Assembly (NCBI GenBank): GCA_963849305.1
Contig: CAWKGV010000021.1
Span: forward strand, 1-26,851
DNA: 26,851 nucleotides
Direction: 5' to 3'
Source of the DNA: CAWKGV01 sp963849305
Lineage (GTDB): Bacteria > Pseudomonadota > Alphaproteobacteria > Acetobacterales > Acetobacteraceae
Made by a program: the position numbers and the translations under genes. Below, piece after piece: positions 1-7,706 of this stretch (position 1 is its first letter; each line of letters starts with the position of its first letter). Under the pieces are notes generated by a model. The model did not search any database. It saw only the letters and a program-made list of their open reading frames with translations, and was not told where the DNA came from.

Positions 1-74
1 TTAACGAAACGATACAGCTATTCAAATTGCCCAGGCCGATCGCCGGCGGCCAGTTAGGGGTGGCGCGTCCGCGA

Positions 75-611
75 TCAGGGCGGCGGCCGAGGACCAGACC
101 CGATGGGTTCCGAGCCCATGCCGAGCGGGCGCTGCATCGTGACCACGTCCAGCCAGCGGCCGAACTTCAGGCCGACGGCGCGCAAAGTGCCGGCCATCTG
201 AAAACCGAGGCTCGCATGGACGCCGATCGACCCGGCGTTCTCCGCATCGCCGATCACCGCGATCATCTGGCGGAATCCGGCCGAGGTGGCGTCCTCGATC
301 AACTGGCGCACCAACGCCTTGCCGACGCCCTGGCCGCGCACGTCCTGGCGCACGTATACGCTGTCCTCGACCGCGAAGCGATAGGCGGAGCGATCGCGGA
401 ATTGCGTGTAGTAGCCGTAGCCCAAGACCCCGGTGGCGTCGGTGGCGACGCGCCAGGACCAGCCGCGGCCGGTGGTCGCGCGGAAGCGCTCGGCTATCTC
501 CTCGACCGAGGGCGGCTCCTCTTCGAACGTGCCGGTGCCGGTCAGAACGTGATGGGCGTAGATCGACTGGATCTCCGGCAGGTCGGACGGGAGGGCGGCG
601 CGGATCTGCAT
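75..611 (-). CDS. GNAT N-acetyltransferase, phosphinothricin acetyltransferase (PAT/Bar)-like
   Basis: A 178-residue GNAT-fold enzyme expected to transfer an acetyl group from acetyl-CoA to a small amine in the cytoplasm. The acetyl-CoA loop RGQGVGKAL follows the beta strand DSVYVR. The C-terminal block GLKFGRWLDVVTMQRPLG, the internal GDAENAGSIGVHASLGF and the FEEEPPSVEE segment match the layout of the phosphinothricin/methionine sulfoximine acetyltransferase branch. A GTG at 629 would add six residues. The ATG at 611 is preferred because MQIRAALPSDLPEI is the usual family N-terminus and GGAA lies six bases upstream. The amidase gene ends a few bases upstream on the same strand, so the two are probably co-transcribed. 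The real substrate cannot be read from sequence; many members act on amino-acid analogues rather than the herbicide. Confidence 0.85.
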   Translation of the reverse strand: MQIRAALPSDLPEIQSIYAHHVLTGTGTFEEEPPSVEEIAERFRATTGRGWSWRVATDATGVLGYGYYTQFRDRSAYRFAVEDSVYVRQDVRGQGVGKALVRQLIEDATSAGFRQMIAVIGDAENAGSIGVHASLGFQMAGTLRAVGLKFGRWLDVVTMQRPLGMGSEPIGSGPRPPP

Positions 612-633
612 CAGGGTTCCGGGTTGCACGAGG

Positions 634-1827
634 TCACACCCGCAGGCCGAGCACGGAAGCGGCGTCGCAGGCGAGGGCCAGCAACGCGCAATCCCTGCCG
701 GGGCCAGCGATCAGCGACAGGCCGACCGGCGCTCCATGCACCGAAGCGGCGGGCAATGTGACCTCCGGCAGTCCGCAGAAGCTCGCGATCGCGGTGACCC
801 CGATGGTCGCCTGGCGCACCGCATCGAGCGCCGGCTTGCTGGTCGTGAGCAGCGGGGCGGGGCAGGGCGAGGTCGGAACGACCAGCATCGCCCCGCCCGC
901 CAATAGCGGCCGGATGCGCGCTTGCAACATGCGCCGGAAGACCCGGCCGGCCGCCGCGCTTTCAGGCGGCGTGGCCTTCGCGGCGGTGAAACGCTCGGCG
1001 ATGCCTGGCCCGAAGCCAGGTTGCGTCTGCTCCACCCAGGAGCCGAGCGCGGACCAGACCTCCTCGCCCTGCGCGCTGCGGAAATGGTCGAACACGGAAT
1101 CCAGCCCCTCCGGGGCGAGCCGGATGCCGACGGCACGGGAGCGGATCTGCTCCAGCCGTTCCAGCGCCGGCCGCAAGGCCTCCGCCACTTCGGGTTGGGC
1201 GTTGACCCACGCCTCCTCCACCCGCAGCAGCGGCCCGGTGACCTCCGTCCGCTCGCCGGGCAGCAAGACCTCGCCCGCGCCGACCAAGAGAGAGGCGCCA
1301 CGCGCGAACCAGCCCACGGTATCGAAACTTGGCGCGAGCGGGCAGGCGCCGGCGAGGCTGACCGCACCGAAGGTCGGGCGGAAGCCGAACAGGCCGCAAT
1401 AGCTCGCCGGGATGCGCACCGAGCCGGCGGCGTCCGATCCGAGCGCGATGTCCACCAGGCCGGCCGCGACGGCGGCGGCCGACCCGCAACTCGAGCCGCC
1501 GGGAAAGCGGTCCGGTGCCGCGGGGTTGCGCGGCGTGCCGTGCCAGACGTTCTCGCCGGTGAGCCCGTACGCCAGCTCGACGGTCTTGGTTTTGCCGGCG
1601 AGCCGCGCGCCCGCCTGCAACAGCGCTTGGACCGCGGGGGCGGTGGCCACGGCGGGCGCGTGGGTGCGCGCCCAATCGGGATTGCCGTAGGATGTGATGG
1701 CGCCGGCAACGTCGAATAGATCCTTTACCGCGAAGCTGATGCCAGATAATCGACCGCTGCCCAAAGGTTCCTGCTCGGCGCGCGGACCCGGAACGAACGC
1801 GCCGGTGGGGTCGTCCAAATTTGTCAT
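634..1827 (-). CDS. Amidase-signature family hydrolase
   Basis: A 397-residue amidase-signature enzyme that hydrolyses a C-N amide bond with a Ser-cisSer-Lys triad. The three catalytic residues are visible: Lys35 in FAVKDLFDV, cis-Ser112 in PGGSSCGSAAAVAAG and nucleophile Ser136 in GSDAAGSVRIPAS. The 24-residue spacing of the two serines is the spacing known in the family. The length and the early Lys resemble the short indole-3-acetamide hydrolase (AMI1)-like group, but specificity is not decidable. The ATG at 1827 has GAGG eight bases upstream. No signal peptide is seen, so it is probably cytosolic. It is the first gene of a two-gene unit with the PAT-like acetyltransferase, which suggests handling of amide or N-acyl compounds, but this is inference. 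Confidence 0.9.
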   Translation of the reverse strand: MTNLDDPTGAFVPGPRAEQEPLGSGRLSGISFAVKDLFDVAGAITSYGNPDWARTHAPAVATAPAVQALLQAGARLAGKTKTVELAYGLTGENVWHGTPRNPAAPDRFPGGSSCGSAAAVAAGLVDIALGSDAAGSVRIPASYCGLFGFRPTFGAVSLAGACPLAPSFDTVGWFARGASLLVGAGEVLLPGERTEVTGPLLRVEEAWVNAQPEVAEALRPALERLEQIRSRAVGIRLAPEGLDSVFDHFRSAQGEEVWSALGSWVEQTQPGFGPGIAERFTAAKATPPESAAAGRVFRRMLQARIRPLLAGGAMLVVPTSPCPAPLLTTSKPALDAVRQATIGVTAIASFCGLPEVTLPAASVHGAPVGLSLIAGPGRDCALLALACDAASVLGLRV

Positions 1828-2123
1828 CGGATCGTCCTCATTGCTTGCTCCGGGCGATAGGAATGAGACGACCTGAAATACACGACGATGAGCTGCATCA
1901 CACGGTGTACGGAATGTCTTTCCCGTGAGCGCGACTGTGTGCCATAAGGCTGTCGCGCCGCGGTTAGCATCAAGCTCCGCCTTTGTGGTTCATGCGAGCT
2001 TGAACTGCCTTTTATGGCATTATGGCGGCGCCTGAGGGTTGGAGCCGGTTCAAACCGAGCCGCTTCGGCTAGACAGACGCGCAGCTGGCCATCGCGCCGG
2101 CACGGCGCTGAGGGGAATCACGC
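1828..2123. promoter_or_regulatory. Divergent intergenic region between amidase and type I exporter
   Basis: About 300 bases separate the divergent amidase and exporter genes and must hold both promoters. A TTGAAC at 2000-2005 followed by TTATGGCATTATGGC (2012-2026) is a weak promoter-like candidate for the exporter, with a shorter than ideal spacer. The short dyads CGGTT/AACCG (2046-2057) and GCCGCTTCGGC lie downstream of it. A Shine-Dalgarno GAGGGG at 2110-2115, eight bases before GTG 2124, sets the exporter start. No RNA gene or coding frame is supported here. Confidence 0.35.
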
Positions 2124-4397
2124 GTGCATAGATCCGACGACCATCTCTCGGGTGTCCCGGCCAACGGCAGCCAGTCGAGCCGGTCCGGCGCAAACGCCGG
2201 GCGCGATCGGGATGCGACGCATCCACGCTTGCTGGCGCTCGTCATGGCCGCCCGGTACTACGGCATGGAGCTGGACCCGGGCGAGTTCCGCAATGTCGAG
2301 CAGGCCCCGGCACCGACCGGCGCTTCGCTCGCGGCCTGGGTACAGAATGCCGGGATGTGGTCGCGGGCGGTTCGGCTGCGCTGGCGGCATTTGTTGCGTT
2401 TCCACGACGCCGGCCCGGTGGTGCTGCTGTTCGCCGATGGGACCGCGGGCCTGCTGGTCGGCGCCAATGCCGAGCACAAGGTGGTGTTCATCCGCGATCC
2501 GCTGGCCCCCGAGGGCGAGCCGCCGGTCGCGGTAGACGAGATGCGGCTGGCCGAGGTGTGGTCTGGCGAGGCGGTGCTGCTGCGTGCCAATCGCGGGGTC
2601 GTGGAAGCCGACGCGCCGTTCTCGCTTCGTTGGCTGGGAGGACTGGTGCTGGGCGAGCGGCGGTCGTTGCGCGACATCGGCATCGCCTCGGTCACGCTGA
2701 GCTGCCTCACCATCTTCCCGCCGTTCCTGGTGATGACGGTGGTGGACAAGGTGCTGACGCATCAAAGCTATTCCACCCTCGCGCTGCTCTCTACCATCCT
2801 CGCGATCTTTGTCATTTACGAGACGCTTTTGGGCTTCGCGCGCCGCCTGATCGTCGTGGTGGTCGGCACGCGGATCGACACAAGGCTCAATCTCCACGTG
2901 TTCAACCGGCTGATTAGACTCTCGCTCGATTATTTCGAGCGCCATCCGGCCGGCGAGACGATGTACAAGGTGTCGCAGGTCCACAAGGTCCGCGAGTTCA
3001 TGACCGGGAAGCTGCTGACGACGTTCCTGGACCTGATCACGCTGGGCGTGCTGTTGCCTTTCCTGTTCTATCTCGACGCCACGCTTGCCTGGATCGTGCT
3101 TGCGTGCGCCTGCGTGATCACGCTCATCATCCTCGCCTTCCTGCGGCCGTTGCGCGCCGTCTATGGCCGCGTGGTCACCGCCGAGACCAACAAATCGGCC
3201 GCGCTCGGCGAGACGGTGTTCGGCATCAAGACGGTGAAGTCCCTGGCGCTTGAGCCGCAGCGTAAGGCGCTCTGGGACGAGCGGCTGTCTGAGGCGGGCC
3301 GCTGGCGATTGGCCTTCGGCAAGCTCTCGAACTGGCCGCAGACGCTGGTCACCCCGGTCGAGCGGTTCATGTGGATCGGCACCATCATGATCGGCGCCTA
3401 TCTCGCGCTAACGGACTCGACCGGCTTCATGGTGGGTGGGCTGTTCGCCTTCATGATGCTCTCGCAGCGGGTGGCGCAGCCGTTGGTCGGTTTGGCCCGG
3501 CTGATCGAGGATTACGAGGAGGTCGGCGCCGCCATCGGTGAGGCCGCCTCGGTGCTGAATCGGCCGCTGGAAGCGGACTCGGCGTCGGGTGGGCTGCGAC
3601 CCAAATTCGCCGGCGCGATCAGCTTCGACGATCTGTCGTTCACCTACGCAGGCACGAAGACGCCGGCGCTCGACCGGGTGAATTTCGCGGTGCCGGCCGG
3701 CACCATGCTCGGCATCGTGGGCCGCAGCGGCTCGGGTAAATCCACCATCACCCGGCTCCTGCAAGGCATCAACCGCGATTATACCGGGTTCATTAAGATC
3801 GACGGCCACGACCTGCGCGAGATCAACCTGCGCCACTTGCGCCAGAGCTTCGGCGTCGTGTTGCAGGACAATTTCCTGTTCCGAGGCTCGATCCGCGAGA
3901 ACATCATCGCCGGCCGTCAGGGCCTGACGATGGAAGACGTGGTCCGTTCCGCCCGCCTGGCCGGCGCGGAGGAGTTCATCGAGCGGATGCCGAACGGCTA
4001 CGAGACCTATATCGAGGAAGGCTCGCCCAACCTATCGGGCGGCCAGCGTCAGCGGCTGGCGATCGCGCGCGCGCTGATCATGGACCCACGCATCCTCATC
4101 CTCGACGAAGCAACTAGCGCCCTCGACCCGGAGAGTGAGGCGCTGGTGAACGCCAACCTGCTGCGCATCGGGCGCGGGCGGACAATGGTGATCGTCTCGC
4201 ACCGCTTGTCCTCGCTCACCGAATGCGACCAAACCCTGGTGCTGGAGAAAGGCGAGGTCATGGACATCGCGCCGCACCGGACATTGTTGGAACGCTGCTC
4301 GGTCTATCGTCAGCTCTGGGCGCAGCAGAACCGCCATCTCGACAGTCAGGGTCCTCGTCATGCCGCTCTCGCTCCATCGCTCGTCCAAGGCGACTGA
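2124..4397 (+). CDS. Type I secretion ABC permease/ATPase with cysteine-less C39-like domain
   Basis: A 757-residue inner-membrane exporter that drives one-step secretion of an unfolded protein together with a membrane-fusion protein and a TolC-like channel. The N-terminal ~165 residues look like a C39 peptidase domain, but there is no cysteine before residue 193, so it should be a substrate-docking C39-like domain as in HlyB. The transmembrane block spans roughly 180-470. The ATPase has Walker A GRSGSGKST (533-541), Q-loop VVLQDN (578-583), signature LSGGQ (637-641), Walker B ILILDEA (657-663) and the switch His693. The start is GTG 2124 with GAGGGG eight bases upstream. The HlyD-type adaptor overlaps its 3' end by 38 bases. 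No RTX toxin gene is nearby; the CBM protein at 14245-15648 is a candidate substrate. Confidence 0.92.
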   Translation: MHRSDDHLSGVPANGSQSSRSGANAGRDRDATHPRLLALVMAARYYGMELDPGEFRNVEQAPAPTGASLAAWVQNAGMWSRAVRLRWRHLLRFHDAGPVVLLFADGTAGLLVGANAEHKVVFIRDPLAPEGEPPVAVDEMRLAEVWSGEAVLLRANRGVVEADAPFSLRWLGGLVLGERRSLRDIGIASVTLSCLTIFPPFLVMTVVDKVLTHQSYSTLALLSTILAIFVIYETLLGFARRLIVVVVGTRIDTRLNLHVFNRLIRLSLDYFERHPAGETMYKVSQVHKVREFMTGKLLTTFLDLITLGVLLPFLFYLDATLAWIVLACACVITLIILAFLRPLRAVYGRVVTAETNKSAALGETVFGIKTVKSLALEPQRKALWDERLSEAGRWRLAFGKLSNWPQTLVTPVERFMWIGTIMIGAYLALTDSTGFMVGGLFAFMMLSQRVAQPLVGLARLIEDYEEVGAAIGEAASVLNRPLEADSASGGLRPKFAGAISFDDLSFTYAGTKTPALDRVNFAVPAGTMLGIVGRSGSGKSTITRLLQGINRDYTGFIKIDGHDLREINLRHLRQSFGVVLQDNFLFRGSIRENIIAGRQGLTMEDVVRSARLAGAEEFIERMPNGYETYIEEGSPNLSGGQRQRLAIARALIMDPRILILDEATSALDPESEALVNANLLRIGRGRTMVIVSHRLSSLTECDQTLVLEKGEVMDIAPHRTLLERCSVYRQLWAQQNRHLDSQGPRHAALAPSLVQGD

Positions 4398-5769
4398 TCT
4401 GGTCGTCCAGCAGGACGACCCCGCCCTGCCGGTGATCCTGGAGTTCCAGTCGCCGTCCACCGCCATCATCGGCACGCCGGTCCCGAAGCTGGCGCGCAAC
4501 ACCGCCTGGGTGATCTCCACCATGTTCGCGGCCTTGGTCGCGGCGGCGGCGCTGATCCCGGTGGACGAGGTCGTGACCGCCACTGGTGAGGTGGTGTCCC
4601 GCTCGCCCACCCTGGTCTTGCAGCCGCTTGACACCTCGATCGTCCGCTCGATCGACGTCCATGTCGGCGAGCAGGTGCGGGCGGGGCAGGTGCTGGCACG
4701 CCTCGATCCAACCTTCGCCGCGGCCGATTTGGGCTCGCTCGCGGCTCAGGTGTCCACCCTTCAGGCGCAGGTCGGGCGGCTCCAGGCCGAGGCGGACGGC
4801 AAGTCGTTCCGCTACACCGGGCTCAATCCCGACCTGTCCTTGCAGGCTGCGATCTTCGCCCAGAAGAAATCCGAGTACGACTACAAGTTGGAGAACTACC
4901 AGCAGAAGATCGACAGCCTGGTTACCCAGATCGCGCACGCGACCTCGGACGCCAAGGGTTACCGCGACCGGCTCTTGGTGGCTCAGAACGTGGAGAAGAT
5001 GCGCCGCTCGCTGGAGCAGCTCGCCGTCGGCAGCAAGCTTAACACCCTGGCCGCGATGGACAACACGGCGGAAATGGAGCGTTACATGCTGGGGGCCGAG
5101 CAGTCGGCTCGCCAGGGCGAGCGTGACCTCGCCGCGCAGGTCGCCGAGCGGGACGGCTACGTGCAGTCCTGGCACGCCGATATTTCCCAGCAGCTCTCCG
5201 ACGCGACCGGCAAGCTGTCCGACGCGCGCGAGCAGCTCAACAAGGCACAGCTCCACCGCCAACTGGTCGAGCTGCGCGCAGACCGCGATGCCACGGTGCT
5301 GACCATCGCCAAAGTCTCGGTGGGCTCGGTGATGCAGGTGGGCCAGCAGCTCATGACGCTGATGCCGACCGACACGCCGCTGGAGGTCGAGGCCAATCTT
5401 GCCGGCAAGGATGCCGGCTTCGCCCATGTCGGCGATCCCGTGGGGATCAAGTTCGACACCTTCCCCTTCACCCGCTACGGCCTGGCCCACGGGACGCTGC
5501 GGGTGATAAGCGCCACCAGCTTCACCAGTCTCGAGGAGCAGCAGACTGCCAGCGCGAATGGGCCGCCCTTGCCGCCCAACAGCATCGAGCCGTTCTATCG
5601 CGCCCGCGTCGCGATCGATCGCGTGGACCTGCATGGGGTGCCGCAGGGCTTCCATCTCGTGCCCGGGATGCCGACGACCTCCGACATCAAAGTCGGAAAG
5701 CGCACCGTGCTGAGCTACATGCTCTCCCGCGTTCTGCCGGTCACCTCGGAAGCGATGCGCGAGCCGTGA
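4360..5769 (+). CDS. HlyD-family periplasmic adaptor of type I secretion system
   Basis: A 469-residue membrane-fusion protein that bridges the inner-membrane ABC exporter and an outer-membrane channel. A short cytoplasmic N-terminus is followed by one transmembrane helix (about 46-66, AWVISTMFAALVAAAALIP). The lipoyl-like half-domain at about 85-117 contains VHVGEQVRAGQVLARLD. A long heptad-rich coiled coil covers about 120-330, and a beta-barrel region with VEANLAGKDAGFAHVGDPV lies near 345-370. Length and order match the HlyD/PrtE group. It overlaps the exporter gene by 38 bases, so translation is probably coupled. The matching TolC component is not in this window and is presumably encoded elsewhere. 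Confidence 0.92.
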   Translation: MPLSLHRSSKATDLVVQQDDPALPVILEFQSPSTAIIGTPVPKLARNTAWVISTMFAALVAAAALIPVDEVVTATGEVVSRSPTLVLQPLDTSIVRSIDVHVGEQVRAGQVLARLDPTFAAADLGSLAAQVSTLQAQVGRLQAEADGKSFRYTGLNPDLSLQAAIFAQKKSEYDYKLENYQQKIDSLVTQIAHATSDAKGYRDRLLVAQNVEKMRRSLEQLAVGSKLNTLAAMDNTAEMERYMLGAEQSARQGERDLAAQVAERDGYVQSWHADISQQLSDATGKLSDAREQLNKAQLHRQLVELRADRDATVLTIAKVSVGSVMQVGQQLMTLMPTDTPLEVEANLAGKDAGFAHVGDPVGIKFDTFPFTRYGLAHGTLRVISATSFTSLEEQQTASANGPPLPPNSIEPFYRARVAIDRVDLHGVPQGFHLVPGMPTTSDIKVGKRTVLSYMLSRVLPVTSEAMREP

Positions 5770-5831
5770 GCCAAGGATCCATGAACCAGGGGCATCAGAG
5801 CGGTCCAATCCGCGTGGAGCGGCCCTGAACG

Positions 5832-5980
5832 ATGGGTCTCGCCGACACGCTGGTTGGAGTGATTGCGCCTCGGGCCGCGATACGCCGGGCGCTCCGGGTT
5901 CGCGAGCAAGGCCAAGTCGCGCGTGCGTTCCGCCTGCTATCGCGGGCGGCGCGCGCCGGCATCGCGGAGGCCCAGGTACC
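5832..5980 (+). pseudogene. Out-of-frame N-terminal piece of the Sel1-repeat protein
   Basis: From ATG 5832 (GGAG at 5816-5819) the frame reads a helical start containing ALRVREQGQVARAFRLLSR and AARAGIAEAQ, a typical first Sel1 helix pair. After EAQ the expected continuation (IGRCYLEGAGVPVSRADG) appears in another frame beginning at 5981. The five bases 5976-5980 between the two frames put the gene out of phase: one base missing, or two extra, explains it. This is either a genuine frameshift mutation, programmed frameshifting or a sequencing error. If corrected, the protein would run 5832-7687. Confidence 0.7.
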
Positions 5981-6013
5981 CGGATCGGCCGTTGTTATCT
6001 CGAAGGCGCGGGC

Positions 6014-7687
6014 GTGCCGGTCAGCCGCGCCGACGGCATCCGCTGGCTGGAGCGAGCCGGCAGCCAGGGTTACGTCGAGGCGCAGTCGCTACTGGCGACG
6101 TTGCACCTTTACGGCTTTACTCACAGCAGGCCGGGGCAGGGCGCGGCTGCGAGCTTGTTCGCCAGCAACGAGATCAGCCAGCCCGATTTCGAGAGCGCGG
6201 CGACATGGGCGCGCCGCGCGGCCGTCGGCGGATCAGCCGACGGGCAGGCGCTGCTCGGCTACATCCTCACGTCCGGCCCCGAGCCCATGCGGAATCCGGA
6301 GGAGGCGCGCGAGTGGTACCTGAAATCCGCCCAAGCCGGCTGCCCGCAAGGGGCGCTCGGCTACGCCCTGATCCTGGGGCAACAAGAGGGCGGGCAGCAG
6401 GAGGGCGGACAGCAGGACGTGCGGGAGCCGGATGGCCGGCAGCAGGCCGAGGCGGCCCGGCATCAGGCGATCGCCGGCTGGCTGCGCAAGGCGGCCGATG
6501 CGGGGCTGCCGACGGCGCTTTATTTGCTAGGCGAGCTAACCGATCGCGGCGTTTGCGTGGCGCGCGATGCCGCGGCCGCCACCGCGCTCTATCGCCAGGC
6601 GGCGGAAAAGGGCCACCGCTCGGCGCAAGCGCGTTACGGGCTGGCATTGACGCAGGGCATTGGTGTCGAGGCTGATCCGCAGGAAGGCGAGACGTGGTTG
6701 CGCAAGGCCGCGCTGGCCGGAGACTCGGAGGCGGCCGCCTTGGTCGGCGATATCTACGCCAAGGGCGGGCCGCTGCCGCCCAACTACGCCGAGGCGGCGA
6801 ACTGGTTCCGCCGCGCCAGCGACGCCGGGCACAAGGGGGCGTCGCGGGCGCTTGGGATGCTCTATCTCACCGGCGCCGGCGTGCCGCGCGACGAGACCGA
6901 GGCCGCACACTGGTTCCGCATCTCCGCCGAGGCGGGCGATCCGCGCGCGCGGGTCGATCTGGCGAACCTGTTGCGTCAGGGCACTGGAGACCAGCGGGAC
7001 GCGATCCGCACCCGCGAGTGGTTCGAGCAGGCCGCGGCCTCGGGTGACCTGGTGGCCGCCTTCAACTTCGGCGTCTGCCTGGCCGAAGGCGTCGGCGTCG
7101 AGCGCGACGAGCGCAAGGCCGCCGAATGGCTGCGCCGGGCCGCAGAGGGCGTGGTGAACGCGCAATATTGGTATGGGCGGATGCTGGTCGAGGGCCGCGG
7201 GATGGACGCCAATCCCGAGGAAGGCCGGGCTTGGGTCGGCAAGGCGGCGGCTGCCGGGATGCCGGAAGCCGAGGTGGTACTCGGGGAGTTGATGCTGAAC
7301 GCGCGCGGCGGCCCGCGCGATCATCCGGGCGCGCTGGTGCTGTTCGAGCGGGCGGCCGGACGCGGCCATGTCGGCGCGATGTTCGCTTGCGGCGCGATGT
7401 TCGGCGGCGGCCACGAGGTGCCGATGGACCGCACGGTCGCTCAACGCTGGTTCCGTGCCGCCGCCGAGCGTGGGCACGGCTACGCGCAGATGATGCTGGG
7501 ACGCTATCTCGCGCGCGGTTTGGCTGGCGAGCGCGATCCGGACCAGGCGCGTCTGTGGCTGGAGCGCGCTGTTGCGCAAGGCTTGACCGACGCGCGCGCT
7601 GATCTCGCCGCGCTGCCCGGGGCAGGGGCTCCTCCAGGGGCTCCCCTCGCGGCTGAAGAATTGGAACGGCAGGCCGTCGGCAAATAG
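6014..7687 (+). CDS. Sel1-like repeat protein (main part)
   Basis: A 557-residue chain made almost entirely of about a dozen or more Sel1-like (SLR, TPR-related) repeats, seen as alternating AxxWxRRAAEAGxxxAQxxLGxxYxxGxGVxxD units. Clear units include AAEWLRRAAEGVVNAQYWYGRMLVEGRG and AQRWFRAAAERGHGYAQMMLGRYLARG (quoted in part). Such solenoids bind other proteins, often at the envelope; no enzyme domain is present. The GTG at 6014 is simply the first start in this frame. The natural N-terminus is probably at 5832 in another frame. A Gln/Gly-rich insert (about residues 122-150) comes from a 15-base tandem repeat. The position between a type I exporter and glycosyltransferases suggests an assembly role, by inference. 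Confidence 0.85.
   Translation: MPVSRADGIRWLERAGSQGYVEAQSLLATLHLYGFTHSRPGQGAAASLFASNEISQPDFESAATWARRAAVGGSADGQALLGYILTSGPEPMRNPEEAREWYLKSAQAGCPQGALGYALILGQQEGGQQEGGQQDVREPDGRQQAEAARHQAIAGWLRKAADAGLPTALYLLGELTDRGVCVARDAAAATALYRQAAEKGHRSAQARYGLALTQGIGVEADPQEGETWLRKAALAGDSEAAALVGDIYAKGGPLPPNYAEAANWFRRASDAGHKGASRALGMLYLTGAGVPRDETEAAHWFRISAEAGDPRARVDLANLLRQGTGDQRDAIRTREWFEQAAASGDLVAAFNFGVCLAEGVGVERDERKAAEWLRRAAEGVVNAQYWYGRMLVEGRGMDANPEEGRAWVGKAAAAGMPEAEVVLGELMLNARGGPRDHPGALVLFERAAGRGHVGAMFACGAMFGGGHEVPMDRTVAQRWFRAAAERGHGYAQMMLGRYLARGLAGERDPDQARLWLERAVAQGLTDARADLAALPGAGAPPGAPLAAEELERQAVGK
6377..6421 (+). repeat. Three tandem 15-bp units inside the Sel1 gene
   Basis: Units at 6377-6391, 6392-6406 and 6407-6421 (GGGCAACAAGAGGGC, GGGCAGCAGGAGGGC, GGACAGCAGGACGTG) encode GQQEG, GQQEG and GQQDV. 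They interrupt the regular helical repeat spacing and keep the frame, as expected for a small in-frame tandem expansion that could vary in copy number. Confidence 0.75.
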
Positions 7688-7706
7688 AAGCGAGCTTGTC
7701 CAGACC

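Noticed and set aside
4258..5808. 516-codon open frame on the minus strand opposite the HlyD gene
   Set aside because: His/Arg/Gln-rich composition without motifs; it is an antisense shadow of a well-supported HlyD-family gene in GC-rich DNA.
5781..5828. 15-codon ORF (MNQGHQSGPIRVERP) just before the Sel1 gene
   Set aside because: Too short to support and no known leader-peptide pattern; may be chance.
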